NCBI RefSeq assembly: GCF_000519005.1 | Contig: NZ_JAER01000013.1 | Location: 53,472 to 117,471, forward strand | Origin: Nocardioides sp. J54 | GTDB lineage: Bacteria > Actinomycetota > Actinomycetes > Propionibacteriales > Nocardioidaceae | Length of the DNA stretch: 64,000 bases | Direction: 5' to 3' | In this document: piece after piece, positions 9,179-18,918 of the stretch | How the letters are laid out: the number at the start of each line of letters is the position of its first letter | Numbering within the stretch: position 1 is the stretch's first letter | Notes under the pieces: generated by a model | Database searches by the model: none | What the model was told of the DNA's origin: nothing | What the model saw: only the letters and a program-made list of their open reading frames with translations | Position numbers and translations under genes: made by a program

Positions 9179-10618
9179 TCACTCCGCCCCGTCGACGACC
9201 TCCAGCGCGTGCTTGGTGCGGCGGTCGAGGTTGAGCAGGCGCAGGGCGGAGATCACGTCGGGCGCCTCGATCACCCGCATGCCCTCGACCTCCCGGTCCC
9301 GCGCGGGACGGCGGTCGCCAGCGGCCCGACCGGGGTCGGCCGGCACGACGGCCATCTCGAAGCCGAGCCGCGCGGCCTCGGCGATGCGCTGGGGCAGGTC
9401 GCGCACCCGGCGCAGCTCGCCCGACAGGCCGATCTCGCCCATCGCGACCACGCCCGCCGGCGGTGCGCTCACGAACGTCGAGGAGGCCAGTGCCACGGCC
9501 ACGGCGAGGTCGCTGCCGGGGTCGGTGAGCCGGGCTCCGCCGACGGTGGAGGCGAACACGTCGTGCTGGTGCAGCTTGATGCCGCAGTGCTGCTGGAGGA
9601 CGGCGAGGATCATCGCCAGCCGCGAGCCGTCGAGGCCCGACGTGGTGCGCCGCGGTCGCTCGGCGGGGGAGAGGGTGACCAGCGCCTGGACCTCGGCCAG
9701 CAGGGGGCGGCGGCCCTCCATGGTCACCGCGACGCAGGTGCCGGGGACCCGGCCGTGGTGGCGCTCGGTGAAGATCCCGGTGGGGTCCTCGACCGGACGG
9801 ATGCCGTCGGGGCCGAGGTCGAAGCAGCCGACCTCGTCGACCGGGCCGAAGCGGTTCTTGACCGCCCGGACCATCCGGAAACGGGAGTTGCGGTCGCCCT
9901 CGAAGTGCAGCACGACGTCGACGAGGTGCTCGAGCACGCGGGGTCCGGCGATCCCGCCGTCCTTGGTCACGTGGCCGATCATCACCACCGTGATGTCGCG
10001 GCTCTTGGCCATCCGCACCAGCGCCTGCGCGACCTCCTTGACCTGGGTGACGCCGCCGGGCACGCCGTCGACCTCGGCCGCGCCGATGGTCTGCACCGAG
10101 TCGATGACGACCATTGTCGGGCGGACCTGGTCGATGTGGGTCAGCACGGCGCCGAGGTCGGTCTCGGCAGCGAGGTAGAGCTCGTCGTGGATGCCGTCGG
10201 TCCGGTCGGCGCGCAGGCGGACCTGGGCGGCGGACTCCTCGCCGGTGACGTAGAGGGTGCGCACCGACCGCTTCGCCGTGCGCGCGGCGACCTCGAGCAG
10301 CAGCGTCGACTTGCCGACGCCCGGCTCGCCGGCGAGCAGCACCGCCGCGCCGGGGACGAAGCCGCCGCCGAGGACCCGGTCGAGCTCGGGCACCCCGGAG
10401 TGCTCGTGCACGGCGTGCTGGGCGGGCACCTGCCCGATCGGCACCGCCCTGCGGGTGACCGGGGCGGCCGACGTGCGGCTGCTGCCGGCCGTCGCCGCGG
10501 CGGCGACCTCCTCGACCGTCCCCCACGCCTGGCACTCGCCGCAGCGGCCGACCCACTTGGCGGTGGTCCAGCCGCACTCGCCGCAGCGGTAGTTCGAACG
10601 TGCTTTCGAAGAGGCCAT
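9179..10618 (-). CDS. radA: DNA repair protein RadA (Sms)
   Basis: 479 aa from the ATG at 10618. A RecA-like ATPase that promotes branch migration in recombinational repair. The N-terminal zinc finger has Cys12, Cys15, Cys26 and Cys29 (CGEC...CGEC). Next come the RecA core with Walker A GEPGVGKST, the RadA-specific KNRFG motif, and a C-terminal Lon-protease-like domain with PPAGVVAMGEIGLSGELR. The active Lon Ser-Lys pair is not expected in this family. It is divergent from the LacI-type regulator across 67 bp. Confidence 0.97.
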   Translation of the reverse strand: MASSKARSNYRCGECGWTTAKWVGRCGECQAWGTVEEVAAAATAGSSRTSAAPVTRRAVPIGQVPAQHAVHEHSGVPELDRVLGGGFVPGAAVLLAGEPGVGKSTLLLEVAARTAKRSVRTLYVTGEESAAQVRLRADRTDGIHDELYLAAETDLGAVLTHIDQVRPTMVVIDSVQTIGAAEVDGVPGGVTQVKEVAQALVRMAKSRDITVVMIGHVTKDGGIAGPRVLEHLVDVVLHFEGDRNSRFRMVRAVKNRFGPVDEVGCFDLGPDGIRPVEDPTGIFTERHHGRVPGTCVAVTMEGRRPLLAEVQALVTLSPAERPRRTTSGLDGSRLAMILAVLQQHCGIKLHQHDVFASTVGGARLTDPGSDLAVAVALASSTFVSAPPAGVVAMGEIGLSGELRRVRDLPQRIAEAARLGFEMAVVPADPGRAAGDRRPARDREVEGMRVIEAPDVISALRLLNLDRRTKHALEVVDGAE

Positions 10619-10685
10619 GACCCTGACCGTAGGGCACGGCTCCGACAGATCCGTGGCAGGGCCCCGGCGTGGCAGGATCTCGGCT

Positions 10686-11717
10686 GTGGAGAACCCCCGC
10701 CCGCCGGCCACCCTGGCCGACGTCGCCGAACGTGCCGGTGTCTCCCGCCAGACCGTGTCCAACGCGATCAACAACCCGGACCTGCTCCGGGCCGACACGC
10801 TCGCCCGGGTCATGGAGGCGATCGAGGGACTCGGCTACACGCCCAACCAGGCGGCCCGCCACCTGCGTACCCGCACCTCGCGGCTGGTCGGCCTGCGCCT
10901 CATGCCCGCGCAGGAGTTCACCGCCAACATGGCCATGGACCGCTTCGTGCGTGCGCTCGTCGAGGCCGCCCGCGAGGTCGGCTACCACGTGCTGCTGTTC
11001 TCCGGCGGCCCCGTCGCCGAGGGCGAGGTCCCCGACCCCCTCGGCGGGTACGACGACCTGTTCCGCTCCACCTCCGTGGACGCCTTCGTCGTCACCGACA
11101 CCTACCTGGGCAACCCGCAGACCGTCGAGCTCACCCGGCGACGGGCTCCGTTCGTGGCGTTCGGCCGCCCGTGGGACGACCCGGACGCGACGCACCCGTG
11201 GGTCGACGTCGACGGTGCGGCCGGTGTCGCGGCGGCCACCGACCACGTGCGGGAGCTCGGCCACGAGCGGATCGCCTGGCTCGGGTGGGAGCCCGGCTCG
11301 CGGATCGGCGAGGACCGGCGGGCCGGGTGGTACCGGTCGATGACCGGCCACGGCCTGGCCACCGCCGGGCTCGAGGCCGCGGTGCCGGACACCGTCGACG
11401 CCGGGCGCGGGGCGGCGGCCCGCCTGCTCGACGCGACCGGGCCGACGGCGTTCGTCTGCGCGTCGGACACCCTCGCCGTCGGCGTGCTGCACACGCTCCG
11501 CGACCGTGGGCTGCGCGCCGGGAGCGACGTGGCCGTCGTGGGCTTCGACGACTCCCAGGTCGCCCAGGTCATGGGCCTGACCTCGGTCCGCCAGCCGCTG
11601 GAGCAGGTGGCGGTCGAGCTGGTCGCTGCGCTCGTCGACGTGCTCTCGGCGACCGGTCGCCCGACACGCGAAGTCCTTCTCGCGCCGACCCTCGCCATCC
11701 GGCAGACCTCCGTGTGA
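10686..11717 (+). CDS. LacI-family transcriptional regulator
   Basis: 343 aa from the GTG at 10686. The N-terminal HTH (about residues 8-28, TLADVAERAGVSRQTVSNAI) and hinge helix (YTPNQAARHLRTRTSRLVG) are typical of LacI proteins. A periplasmic-binding-protein-like effector domain follows (about 60-335), with the family pattern VAVVGFDDSQVAQ near the C-terminus. The effector is probably a sugar, but no sugar transport or catabolic gene is adjacent, so its target is unclear. A CAGGAT hexamer 7-8 nt before the GTG suggests leaderless expression. It is followed by the secreted protease gene. Confidence 0.9.
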   Translation: MENPRPPATLADVAERAGVSRQTVSNAINNPDLLRADTLARVMEAIEGLGYTPNQAARHLRTRTSRLVGLRLMPAQEFTANMAMDRFVRALVEAAREVGYHVLLFSGGPVAEGEVPDPLGGYDDLFRSTSVDAFVVTDTYLGNPQTVELTRRRAPFVAFGRPWDDPDATHPWVDVDGAAGVAAATDHVRELGHERIAWLGWEPGSRIGEDRRAGWYRSMTGHGLATAGLEAAVPDTVDAGRGAAARLLDATGPTAFVCASDTLAVGVLHTLRDRGLRAGSDVAVVGFDDSQVAQVMGLTSVRQPLEQVAVELVAALVDVLSATGRPTREVLLAPTLAIRQTSV

Positions 11718-11765
11718 GGATGTGCGGCGCAGGAAGACCTGCGCCACTTCTCGGGAGGATCCTCG

Positions 11766-13304
11766 ATGTCCTTGTGCACCCGGCGGCTGCGTGCCGCCGC
11801 CCTCTCCGTCGCGACCGGCCTCACCGTGGCCGGCCTGGCGGTCACCACCAGCGGAGCCACCGCGGCCCCGGCTGACGAGCCGGTCTCGACCCCGGTCCCG
11901 ATCAGCACCCCGGACGGGGTCGTGTCGTCGTACGTGCTCAACGCGAAGCACGCCAACCCGGGCCAGACCCGCCTGGTCGAGCGCGCGGTCCGGCAGGCCG
12001 GCGGCGTCGTCGTCCAGACCTGGCCCCAGGTCGGCGTCGTCGTCGCGCACAGCGACCGCGCCGCCTTCCGCGCTGACGTGCGCCGCGCCGCCGGCAACGC
12101 GCTCGAGTCCGTCGGCGCCACCCGCACCGTCCCGGTCAGCGAGGGCACGCCCGAGGGCGTGCAGGCGCCGTGGGGTCCCGGGAAGGGCCAGCTGCGCACG
12201 GCCGTCAAGGGCGCGAAGGCCGACCGCGCGCAGGACACCACCGGCACCGAGGCCACCCTCGCGGTCGTCCCCGACCCGCGTGAGTCCGAGCAGTGGGACC
12301 TCGCGATGATCAAGGCCGACCAGGCCCACGAGGTCACCGACGGCTCGCGCGACGTGCTCGTCGGCGTCCTCGACAGCGGCATCGACCCCGACCACCCGGA
12401 CCTGGCCGCCAACATCGACGTGGCGAGCTCGGTCAACTGCTCCGACGCGGGCCGGCCCGACACCTCGGCGACCGGCTGGCACCCCACCACCAGTGACCAC
12501 GGCACCCACGTCGCCGGCACCATCGGCGCCGCGCGCAACGGCACCGGCATCGTCGGAGTCGCGCCCGGCGTGCGGATGGCCTCGGTCAAGGTGGTCAACA
12601 ACGACGGCTACATCTACCCGGAGTACGCCGTGTGCGGGTTCGTCTGGGCCGGCCAGCACGGCATGGACGTGACCAACAACAGCTACTACGTCGACCCGTT
12701 CGAGTTCTGGTGCAACGACCAGCCCGACCAGGCCGCCGCCATGGAGGCGGTACGCCGCGCGGTGGCCTGGGCCACCGACCAGGGCGTCGTCCACGCGGCT
12801 GCGGCCGGAAACTCGGCGTACGACCTGTCGAGCAAGACGACCAACAACAGCAGTCCGAACGACGGCACCCCCGTCGCCCGCACCATCAACAGCGGCTGCC
12901 GCGACATCCCGACGGAGCTCGACGGCGTCGTCACCGTCTCCTCGCTCGAGCGGTTCCCGGCCGGGTCCCTGGACAACCGGCTCTCGAGCTTCAGCAACCG
13001 GGGCCTCGGCGTCATCGACGTCGCCGCCCCGGGCTCACGGATCCTCTCGACCGTCGTGACCGGCAACGGGTACGGCCTGAAGTCCGGGACGTCGATGGCC
13101 TCGCCGCACGTCGCCGGCGTGCTGGCCCTGATGAAGTCGGTGCACCCGGGCTGGACGCCGGAGCAGATGGTCGCCACGCTGCGCGCCCAGGCCGACGACC
13201 ACGACTGCGTCGCGGCCACCGCCGGCGCGCCGTGCGTGGGCACCGCGGCGGAGAACAGCTACTACGGCGAGGGCGTGGTCGACGCGCTCGACGCCGTGCA
13301 GTGA
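11766..13304 (+). CDS. Secreted subtilisin-like serine protease (S8)
   Basis: 512 aa. A signal peptide (RRLRAAALSVATGLTVAGLAVTT, cleaved near ATAAPA) precedes a propeptide-like region to about residue 185. The catalytic triad is visible: Asp in VGVLDSGIDPDHPDL near 201, His in DHGTHVAGT near 246, Ser in SGTSMASPHVAG near 441; the oxyanion Asn lies in AAAGNSA. Several Cys (SVNCSDAG, WCNDQ, SGCRDIP, HDCVA, APCVG) suggest disulfides. No cell-wall anchor or extra C-terminal domain is seen, so it is likely released. GGGAGG precedes the ATG. It converges with the methyltransferase gene across a hairpin. Confidence 0.95.
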   Translation: MSLCTRRLRAAALSVATGLTVAGLAVTTSGATAAPADEPVSTPVPISTPDGVVSSYVLNAKHANPGQTRLVERAVRQAGGVVVQTWPQVGVVVAHSDRAAFRADVRRAAGNALESVGATRTVPVSEGTPEGVQAPWGPGKGQLRTAVKGAKADRAQDTTGTEATLAVVPDPRESEQWDLAMIKADQAHEVTDGSRDVLVGVLDSGIDPDHPDLAANIDVASSVNCSDAGRPDTSATGWHPTTSDHGTHVAGTIGAARNGTGIVGVAPGVRMASVKVVNNDGYIYPEYAVCGFVWAGQHGMDVTNNSYYVDPFEFWCNDQPDQAAAMEAVRRAVAWATDQGVVHAAAAGNSAYDLSSKTTNNSSPNDGTPVARTINSGCRDIPTELDGVVTVSSLERFPAGSLDNRLSSFSNRGLGVIDVAAPGSRILSTVVTGNGYGLKSGTSMASPHVAGVLALMKSVHPGWTPEQMVATLRAQADDHDCVAATAGAPCVGTAAENSYYGEGVVDALDAVQ

Positions 13305-13320
13305 CCGTCGGTCCCTGCCC

Positions 13321-13354
13321 GGTCGCGGGCCTGCTGATCAGTAGGCCCGCGACC
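13321..13354. terminator. Bidirectional hairpin terminator between convergent genes
   Basis: A perfect 12-bp inverted repeat (13321-13332 with 13343-13354) encloses a 10-nt loop. It begins 16 bp after the protease stop and includes the last codons and stop of the minus-strand methyltransferase, so one structure could serve both genes. Confidence 0.7.
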
Positions 13355-14042
13355 AGAGGTTGACCGCGTAGTCGACCTCGAGGCCCTCGTGGTGACGGAT
13401 GATCTCGTCGGCGACGTCCGGCTTGAACTCGATCCGCACCACGGCCTCGAGGTCGGCGCGGTCCTCGAAGCGCCAGCCCATGTCGACGCGGTCGAGGGTC
13501 CACCCGCGCATGCTCCAGAACCGCTCGGTCTCCGCGGGCGGGTCCAGGTGCGGGAAGCCGCGGCGGAACCAGGCCCCGAAGGTCGAGCGTGACCCGTCGT
13601 TGTCGATGACCAGCGCGACGCCGCCGGGCCGCAGCACCCGCTCGAGCTCGGCGAGGCCGGGCTCGCAGCCCCGGCCGAAGAAGTAGGCCCAGCGGGCGTG
13701 CACGACGTCGACGGAGGAGTCCGGCAGCGGCACCTCCTGCGCGGCGCCGACGCGCACCTCTGCGTTGGTGACGCCGCGTGAGCGCAGCCGGCGCTGGGCG
13801 AGCCGGGCCAGGCCGGGGTGCGGCTCGACGCCGACGACCGACGAGGCCTGCTCGGCGAAGCGGGGCAGGTGGAAACCGGTGCCGCAGCCGAGGTCGAGCA
13901 CGACGCGACCGCTCCAGTCGGCGCGGGCCTCCATCGCGGCCCACAGCCGCCCGTCGGGGTCGGCGGCCCGGTTCTCGAGCTCGTAGGTCGCGGTGTGGTT
14001 CCAGATGTTCGGGCTGGGGATCGCTCCCCGGACCGGCTTCAC
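13338..14042 (-). CDS. Class I SAM-dependent methyltransferase
   Basis: 234 aa from the GTG at 14042. The Rossmann methyltransferase signature VVLDLGCGTGFHLPRF (motif I, about residues 47-62) is followed by VVGVEPHPGLARLA (acidic motif II), SVDVVHARWAYFFG (motif III) and LRPGGVALVIDNDG, the layout of the Methyltransf_11 group. The substrate cannot be read. It starts 10 bp after the stop of the VOC-family gene on the same strand, so the two are probably co-transcribed. It ends in the hairpin shared with the subtilisin gene. Confidence 0.88.
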   Translation of the reverse strand: MKPVRGAIPSPNIWNHTATYELENRAADPDGRLWAAMEARADWSGRVVLDLGCGTGFHLPRFAEQASSVVGVEPHPGLARLAQRRLRSRGVTNAEVRVGAAQEVPLPDSSVDVVHARWAYFFGRGCEPGLAELERVLRPGGVALVIDNDGSRSTFGAWFRRGFPHLDPPAETERFWSMRGWTLDRVDMGWRFEDRADLEAVVRIEFKPDVADEIIRHHEGLEVDYAVNLWSRAY

Positions 14043-14052
14043 CGCGGGTGGG

Positions 14053-14688
14053 TCAGATGCGGACGACGCCGTTGGGGGTGAGGACCTGGGCGGCGAGGAT
14101 GCCGGGGGTGCCGTGCGGCGCCACCCACTCCACCTTCACGTCCTCCAGCGGCGCCTCGACGGTCTCGCCGAGCCACTCGCTGACCCGCTGCGGGTCGCCC
14201 GCGATCTCGATGCCCGCCAGCGACACGGTGCCGTCGGCGCCGTGCGAGGGGTGCAGGTCGACGTCGTCCCACTGCAGGAAGAACGGCAGCTGCGGGTCGG
14301 CGATGAGGCCGTTGATGCCGATCTGGCGCCAGCGCAGCTCCACGCCGTCGGGGCGGTGCCGCGAGCCGGGGACGGCCGGGCGGCCGAGGCGCTCCTCGAT
14401 GACCGTGATGTCCGGGACGGCCACGGCCCAGCCGAGCCAGCCGCCGCCGAGCCCGGAGCGGGCCTTGACGGCCTGGCCGAAGGGCGCCTTGTCGGACGCC
14501 GGGTGGTCCAGCGCCTCGACGACCTCGATGTAGGTCTTGTCCGTCAGCGGGAGGATCATGTTGCGCGTCCCGAAGCGGGGGTGGACACCGCCGTCGGCGA
14601 ACTCGCACCCGAGCGCAGAGCCCAGGCGCTCGGCCGTGCTCTCGAGTCCGTCGGGTCCGGCCGCGTAGGAGAGGTGGTCCAGGCGCAT
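14053..14688 (-). CDS. VOC-family (glyoxalase-like) protein
   Basis: 211 aa from the ATG at 14688. MRLDHLSYAAGPDGL at the N-terminus and the two-module beta-alpha-beta pattern fit the glyoxalase-like superfamily (vicinal oxygen chelate). Conserved segments include GGVHPRFGTRNMILPL, YIEVVEAL and PFFLQWDD. The His and Glu residues could form a metal site, but a specific reaction cannot be assigned. It lies between a Cys-rich protein gene (same strand, 122 bp upstream) and the methyltransferase. Confidence 0.8.
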   Translation of the reverse strand: MRLDHLSYAAGPDGLESTAERLGSALGCEFADGGVHPRFGTRNMILPLTDKTYIEVVEALDHPASDKAPFGQAVKARSGLGGGWLGWAVAVPDITVIEERLGRPAVPGSRHRPDGVELRWRQIGINGLIADPQLPFFLQWDDVDLHPSHGADGTVSLAGIEIAGDPQRVSEWLGETVEAPLEDVKVEWVAPHGTPGILAAQVLTPNGVVRI

Positions 14689-14810
14689 GTGGACATTCTG
14701 TGCTCATCGCGCCCGGAACGTGCATCCGGGGTGCTGGTCTCTTGACGTCGAGATGTGCCGACCGCGAGGAACCCGGCGACGGGCCGCGCCCCGACGGGCG
14801 CCGGCGCGCG

Positions 14811-15572
14811 TCAGCGCGGGTCGGCGGGGTGCAGCGCGAGGGCCGATCGGGAGCGCAGGTGCGCCTCGCAGTGACGCACCAGCTCGTCGTACGCCTTGCG
14901 GCCGATGAGCTCGACCAGCTCCGGCTCGTTGGTGACGTAGAGCGGCTCGACGGCGACGTGCGCCTCGGTGTTGCCCGAGCAGTACCAGTCGAGGTCGTGG
15001 CCGCCCGGGCCCCAGCCCCGGCGGTCGTACTCGGTGATCGTCACCTCGACGTACGACGTGCCGTCCATCCGCTCGACCTCGCGGAAGGTACGACGGATCG
15101 GCAGCTGCCAGCACACGTCCGGCTTCGTCTCCAGCGGGTTGCGGCCCTGCTCGAGCGCGAGCGCGTGCAGCGCGCAGCCCGACCCGCCCTCGAAGCCGGG
15201 GCGGTTGGCGAACACGCACGAGCGCTGGCCGTCGACGACGTGCATGCGGGTCTTCCGCTCGCCGTCCTCGTCCTTCTCGACCCAGTCCTTGCGCTTCACC
15301 GGCCGGCCGGGGTGGGCCTGCCAGTGCGCGGGCGTGAGCTGCTGGACGAACGCCTCGACCCGGCGCTCGTCCTCCTTGTCGGCGAAGTGCGCGCCGAGCG
15401 TGCAGCAGCCGACGTCGGGGGAGTCGGCGTAGATGCCGGCACAGCCGCTGCCGAAGATGCAGGTGTAGGCCGACGTGAGCCACGTCAGGTCGGCCTTGAT
15501 CACCTCGCCCTCGTCGGCGGGGTTGACGAATTCGACCCACGCACGGGGGAAGTCGAGCGACACCTCTGGCAC
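14811..15572 (-). CDS. Conserved Cys-rich protein, Rv0495c-like
   Basis: 253 aa from the GTG at 15572. No signal peptide or membrane segment. Several Cys clusters stand out: [44 protein letters not shown] and YCSGN. They resemble a metal- or Fe-S-binding protein of the YkgJ/DUF3109 kind, but this is a guess from spacing. It is divergent from ppx across 70 bp, the same pairing as Rv0495c with the exopolyphosphatase Rv0496 in M. tuberculosis as recalled. The reaction is unknown. Confidence 0.8.
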   Translation of the reverse strand: MPEVSLDFPRAWVEFVNPADEGEVIKADLTWLTSAYTCIFGSGCAGIYADSPDVGCCTLGAHFADKEDERRVEAFVQQLTPAHWQAHPGRPVKRKDWVEKDEDGERKTRMHVVDGQRSCVFANRPGFEGGSGCALHALALEQGRNPLETKPDVCWQLPIRRTFREVERMDGTSYVEVTITEYDRRGWGPGGHDLDWYCSGNTEAHVAVEPLYVTNEPELVELIGRKAYDELVRHCEAHLRSRSALALHPADPR

Positions 15573-15642
15573 CGGACCAATCTAGTCGAGCCCCCGCGTC
15601 ACGCCGCATGCCCGCTCCCACCGGCGCTAGTACCGTGGGCGC

Positions 15643-16581
15643 ATGCGCCTCGGCGTCCTGGACATCGGCTCCAACACCGGCCACCTCCTCGTGGTCGATG
15701 CCCACGGCGGCGCAGCCCCGCTGCCGGCGTACTCCTACAAGGAGCCGCTGCGCCTCGCCGAGCACCTCGACGACGCCGGTGACGTGTCGTCGACGGGCGT
15801 CGCGGCGCTGTCCGCGTTCACCGCGAAGGCGCTGCGGGTCGCGGAGGAGAAGGGTTGCGAGGAGATGCTGCCGTTCGCGACCTCCGCGGTGCGCGACGCC
15901 GGCAACTCCGAGGACGTGCTGGCCCGCGTGCAGCGCGAGACCGGCGTGCAGATCGAGGTGCTGTCCGGCGAGGACGAGGCGCGCCTGACCTTCCTCGCCG
16001 TGCGCCGCTGGTTCGGCTGGTCCGCCGGCCGGCTCGCCGTCTTCGACATCGGCGGCGGCTCGCTCGAGATCGCCGCAGGCGCCGACGAGCGGCCCGACGT
16101 CGCCTGGTCCCTGCCGCTGGGTGCGGCCCGGCTGGCCCGGGCCGAGTTCGCCGAGCCGCTCGACGAGGAGCGGCTGCGCGCGATCCGCCGCCGGATCCGC
16201 ACCGACATAGCCCGCGACGCCGGGCACCTCCTGCGCGCGGGGAGCACCCACCGCGCCTCCGCCACGTCCAAGACCTTCCGCTCCCTCGCCCGGATCTGCG
16301 GCGCAGCGCCGTCCGGCGACGGCCCGCTGGTGCCGCGGACCCTGCCGCTCGGCGAGCTGCGCGGCTGGATCCCCAAGCTGGTGGCGATGTCGCCGCAGGA
16401 GCTGGCCGACCTGCCCGGCGTCTCGCCCAGCCGCACGCACCAGATCGTGCCGGGCGCCCTGGTCGCCGAGGCGTGCATGAACATCTTCGACCTGCCCGAG
16501 CTCGAGATCTGCCCGTGGGCGCTGCGGGAGGGCGTCATCCTCGAGCGCATCGACCAGCTGAGCGTCACCGACGAGCCATGA
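15643..16581 (+). CDS. ppx: Ppx/GppA-family exopolyphosphatase
   Basis: 312 aa; acts on polyphosphate or pppGpp in the cytoplasm. The ASKHA-fold ATPase motifs are visible: phosphate 1 [15 protein letters not shown] at residues 6-20, [11 protein letters not shown], the catalytic Glu region [10 protein letters not shown], and phosphate 2 [13 protein letters not shown]. It is the short, two-domain form (about 310 aa) seen in mycobacteria, without the C-terminal HD domain. TACCGT at 15631-15636 lies 6 nt before the ATG, suggesting leaderless expression. It overlaps the next gene by ATGA. Confidence 0.93.
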   Translation: MRLGVLDIGSNTGHLLVVDAHGGAAPLPAYSYKEPLRLAEHLDDAGDVSSTGVAALSAFTAKALRVAEEKGCEEMLPFATSAVRDAGNSEDVLARVQRETGVQIEVLSGEDEARLTFLAVRRWFGWSAGRLAVFDIGGGSLEIAAGADERPDVAWSLPLGAARLARAEFAEPLDEERLRAIRRRIRTDIARDAGHLLRAGSTHRASATSKTFRSLARICGAAPSGDGPLVPRTLPLGELRGWIPKLVAMSPQELADLPGVSPSRTHQIVPGALVAEACMNIFDLPELEICPWALREGVILERIDQLSVTDEP

Positions 16582-17420
16582 CCGCTGCCGCACGCCGCCC
16601 GCGGATCGGGCTGTCGGCGAGCTCGGTCTACCCCGAGTCCACCGCGCACGCCTTCAGCTGGGCCGCCGAGGTCGGCTACGAGGCCGTCGAGGTGATGGTC
16701 GGCATCGACGCGCTTTCCCAGCAGGTCGACGCCGTGCGCCAGCTCTCCGAGCACCACCAGCTCCCGGTCAGCGCGGTCCACGCACCCTGCCTGCTCTTCA
16801 CCCAACGGGTCTGGGGCGTCGAGCCGTGGGGCAAGCTCGAGCGGTCGGCCGCGATGGCCGGCGCGGTCGGCGCCGAGGTCGTCGTCGTGCACCCGCCGTT
16901 CCGCTGGCAGCGCGAGTACGCCCGCGACTTCGTCAACGGCATCGCGGCGCTCGAGGAGTCCTCGGGCATCGCCTTCGCCGTCGAGAACATGTACCCCTGG
17001 CGGACGTCCCGCCGGCAGATGCAGATGTACCAGCCGGGCTGGGACCCCTCCACCGAGCCCTACGCCAACGCCACGATCGACCTGTCCCACGCGGCGATCG
17101 CGCGCGACGACGTGGTCGCGATGGCCGAGCGGCTCGGCCCGCGGCTGCGCCACGTCCACCTCACCGACGGCACCGACTCCGCGAAGGACGAGCACCTCGT
17201 CCCCGGGCGCGGCACCACCGGCGCGGCGGACTTCCTGCAGCACCTGGCGCGCACCGGGTTCGCCGGCGAGGTGGTCCTCGAGATCAACACCCGCCGCTGC
17301 ACGACCCGCGAGGAGCGGGAGGCGGACCTGCGGGAGTCGCTGGAGTTCGCGATCGAGCACCTCACCGCCGGTGCCGCGGACACCGGGGAGCAGGTCGCCC
17401 GCCCCGCGCACGGAGCCTGA
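16578..17420 (+). CDS. Sugar phosphate isomerase/epimerase-like TIM-barrel protein (Rv0498-like)
   Basis: 280 aa; the ATG at 16578 overlaps the ppx stop (ATGA). The xylose-isomerase-like TIM barrel (AP_endonuc_2 family) is shown by [55 protein letters not shown], the metal-site region [19 protein letters not shown] and EVVLEINTR. His, Glu and Asp at strand ends could bind a divalent metal. The same neighbour of ppx is found in mycobacteria. Substrate unknown. Translation is probably coupled to ppx. Confidence 0.88.
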   Translation: MTAAARRPRIGLSASSVYPESTAHAFSWAAEVGYEAVEVMVGIDALSQQVDAVRQLSEHHQLPVSAVHAPCLLFTQRVWGVEPWGKLERSAAMAGAVGAEVVVVHPPFRWQREYARDFVNGIAALEESSGIAFAVENMYPWRTSRRQMQMYQPGWDPSTEPYANATIDLSHAAIARDDVVAMAERLGPRLRHVHLTDGTDSAKDEHLVPGRGTTGAADFLQHLARTGFAGEVVLEINTRRCTTREEREADLRESLEFAIEHLTAGAADTGEQVARPAHGA

Positions 17421-17433
17421 GGCTGGGGCCGGC

Positions 17434-18153
17434 GTGGAGGGAGCCGTCGTCACGACCATCGGCCTCCGCGTCGTACGCGGCGGGCGGGTGGTGCTCGACG
17501 GCCTCGACCTCGCCGTGGGTCCCGGCGTCACCGGGCTGCTCGGCCCGTCCGGGTGCGGCAAGTCGACGCTGCTGCGCAGCATCGTCGGCGTGCAGCGGGT
17601 CGCGGGCGGCAGCGTCACGGTGCTCGGCGAGCCTGCCGGGAGCGCGCCGCTGCGCGCCCGGGTCGGCTACCAGACCCAGTCCTCCAGCGTGTACGACGAC
17701 CTGACGGTCGCCGAGAACCTCCGCTTCTTCGCCCGGGTGCTCGGCCGGCCGGCCGGCAGCGTCGAGGAGGCCGTGTCCGCGGTCGACCTCACCGCCCACC
17801 GCGACCACGTCGTCCACCGGCTCAGCGGCGGGCAGCGCTCCCGCGTCGGGCTGGCCGTCGCGCTGCTGGGACGACCGGACCTGCTGGTGCTCGACGAGCC
17901 GACCGTCGGGCTCGACCCGGTGCTGCGACGGGACCTGTGGGCGCTCTTCCACCGCGTCGCGGCGTCCGGCACCGCCGTGCTCGTCTCCAGCCACGTCATG
18001 GACGAGGCCGAGCGGTGCGACGAGCTGCTGCTGATGCGCGAGGGCCGGATCATCGCGCAGGGCACGCCGTCCGCGATCAAGGAGCGGGTCGGCGCCACCG
18101 ACGTGGAGAGCGCCTTCCTGGCGCTCGTCGAGCGGGCGGGTGGTGCGCGGTGA
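17434..18153 (+). CDS. ABC-2 type exporter, ATP-binding protein
   Basis: 239 aa from the GTG at 17434. It carries Walker A GPSGCGKST, Q-loop YQTQSSS, signature LSGGQRSRVGLAVALLG, Walker B LLVLDEPTVGLDP and the H-loop SSHVMDEAERC, the pattern of drug, lipid or polysaccharide exporters of the CcmA/NodI group. The next gene, overlapping by GTGA, is the permease. The substrate cannot be told. It follows the isomerase-like gene by 13 bp and could be in the same operon. Confidence 0.93.
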   Translation: MEGAVVTTIGLRVVRGGRVVLDGLDLAVGPGVTGLLGPSGCGKSTLLRSIVGVQRVAGGSVTVLGEPAGSAPLRARVGYQTQSSSVYDDLTVAENLRFFARVLGRPAGSVEEAVSAVDLTAHRDHVVHRLSGGQRSRVGLAVALLGRPDLLVLDEPTVGLDPVLRRDLWALFHRVAASGTAVLVSSHVMDEAERCDELLLMREGRIIAQGTPSAIKERVGATDVESAFLALVERAGGAR

Positions 18154-18884
18154 CACCACGGATCACGCTCGCCGTCGCCGCCCGGGTGCTCACGCAGCTG
18201 CGCCGCGACCACCGCACGCTGGCGATGCTGCTGGTGCTGCCGTGCCTGCTGCAGGCGCTGCTGTGGTGGATCTTCGAGGCGACGCCGCTGGTGTTCGACC
18301 GGATCGGCCCGGCCCTGCTGGCGATCTTCCCGTTCTTCGTGATGTTCCTGGTCACCAGCATCACCACCCTGCGCGAGCGGTCGAGCGGCACGCTGGAGCG
18401 GTTGTTCACCATGCCGATGGGTCGCCTCGACCTGCTCGGCGGCTACGCCCTGGCCTTCGGCGCGGTCGCCGCCCTGCAGGCCGCGATCGCCGCCACGGTG
18501 GCGCTCACGCTGCTCGACCTCGACGTCCGCGGCCCGGCGGTGCTGCTGGGGGTGGTGGGCGTCGCCGACGCCGTGCTGGGCACGGCGCTCGGGTTGTTCG
18601 TCTCGGCGTTCGCGCGCACCGAGTTCCAGGCCGTGCAGTTCCTGCCGGCGGTCGTGGTCCCGCAGATCCTGCTCTGCGGGCTGCTCGTCCCGCGGGAGGA
18701 CCTCCCGCGGGTGCTCGAGGTGGTCTCGGACGTGATGCCGCTGTCCTGGGCGGTCGACGCGATGGAGCAGCTGGCGACGACCAGCTCCACCGGGCAGGTG
18801 TGGCGCGACATCGGTGTCGTCGCCGCCTTCGCCGTCGCGGCACTCGCCCTCGGGGCGGCGACCCTGCGACGTCGTACCGAGTGA
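18150..18884 (+). CDS. ABC-2 type exporter, permease
   Basis: 244 aa from the GTG at 18150, overlapping the ATPase stop. Six hydrophobic segments are seen, including LAMLLVLPCLLQALLWWI, ALLAIFPFFVMFLVTSI and FLPAVVVPQILLCGLLVP, with the ABC-2 coupling stretch LRERSSGTLERLFTMPM after helix 2. It forms the membrane half of the exporter with the preceding ATPase, probably as a dimer of each. Confidence 0.92.
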   Translation: MTPRITLAVAARVLTQLRRDHRTLAMLLVLPCLLQALLWWIFEATPLVFDRIGPALLAIFPFFVMFLVTSITTLRERSSGTLERLFTMPMGRLDLLGGYALAFGAVAALQAAIAATVALTLLDLDVRGPAVLLGVVGVADAVLGTALGLFVSAFARTEFQAVQFLPAVVVPQILLCGLLVPREDLPRVLEVVSDVMPLSWAVDAMEQLATTSSTGQVWRDIGVVAAFAVAALALGAATLRRRTE

Positions 18885-18918
18885 CCGGGAGGCGCGGAAC
18901 CCGCGTAGGTTCGAGGAC

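Noticed and set aside
9078..12794. Very long minus-strand frame across radA, the LacI gene and the protease
   Set aside because: It overlaps three well supported genes in other frames and has the repetitive Arg/Gly/His composition of a shadow frame.
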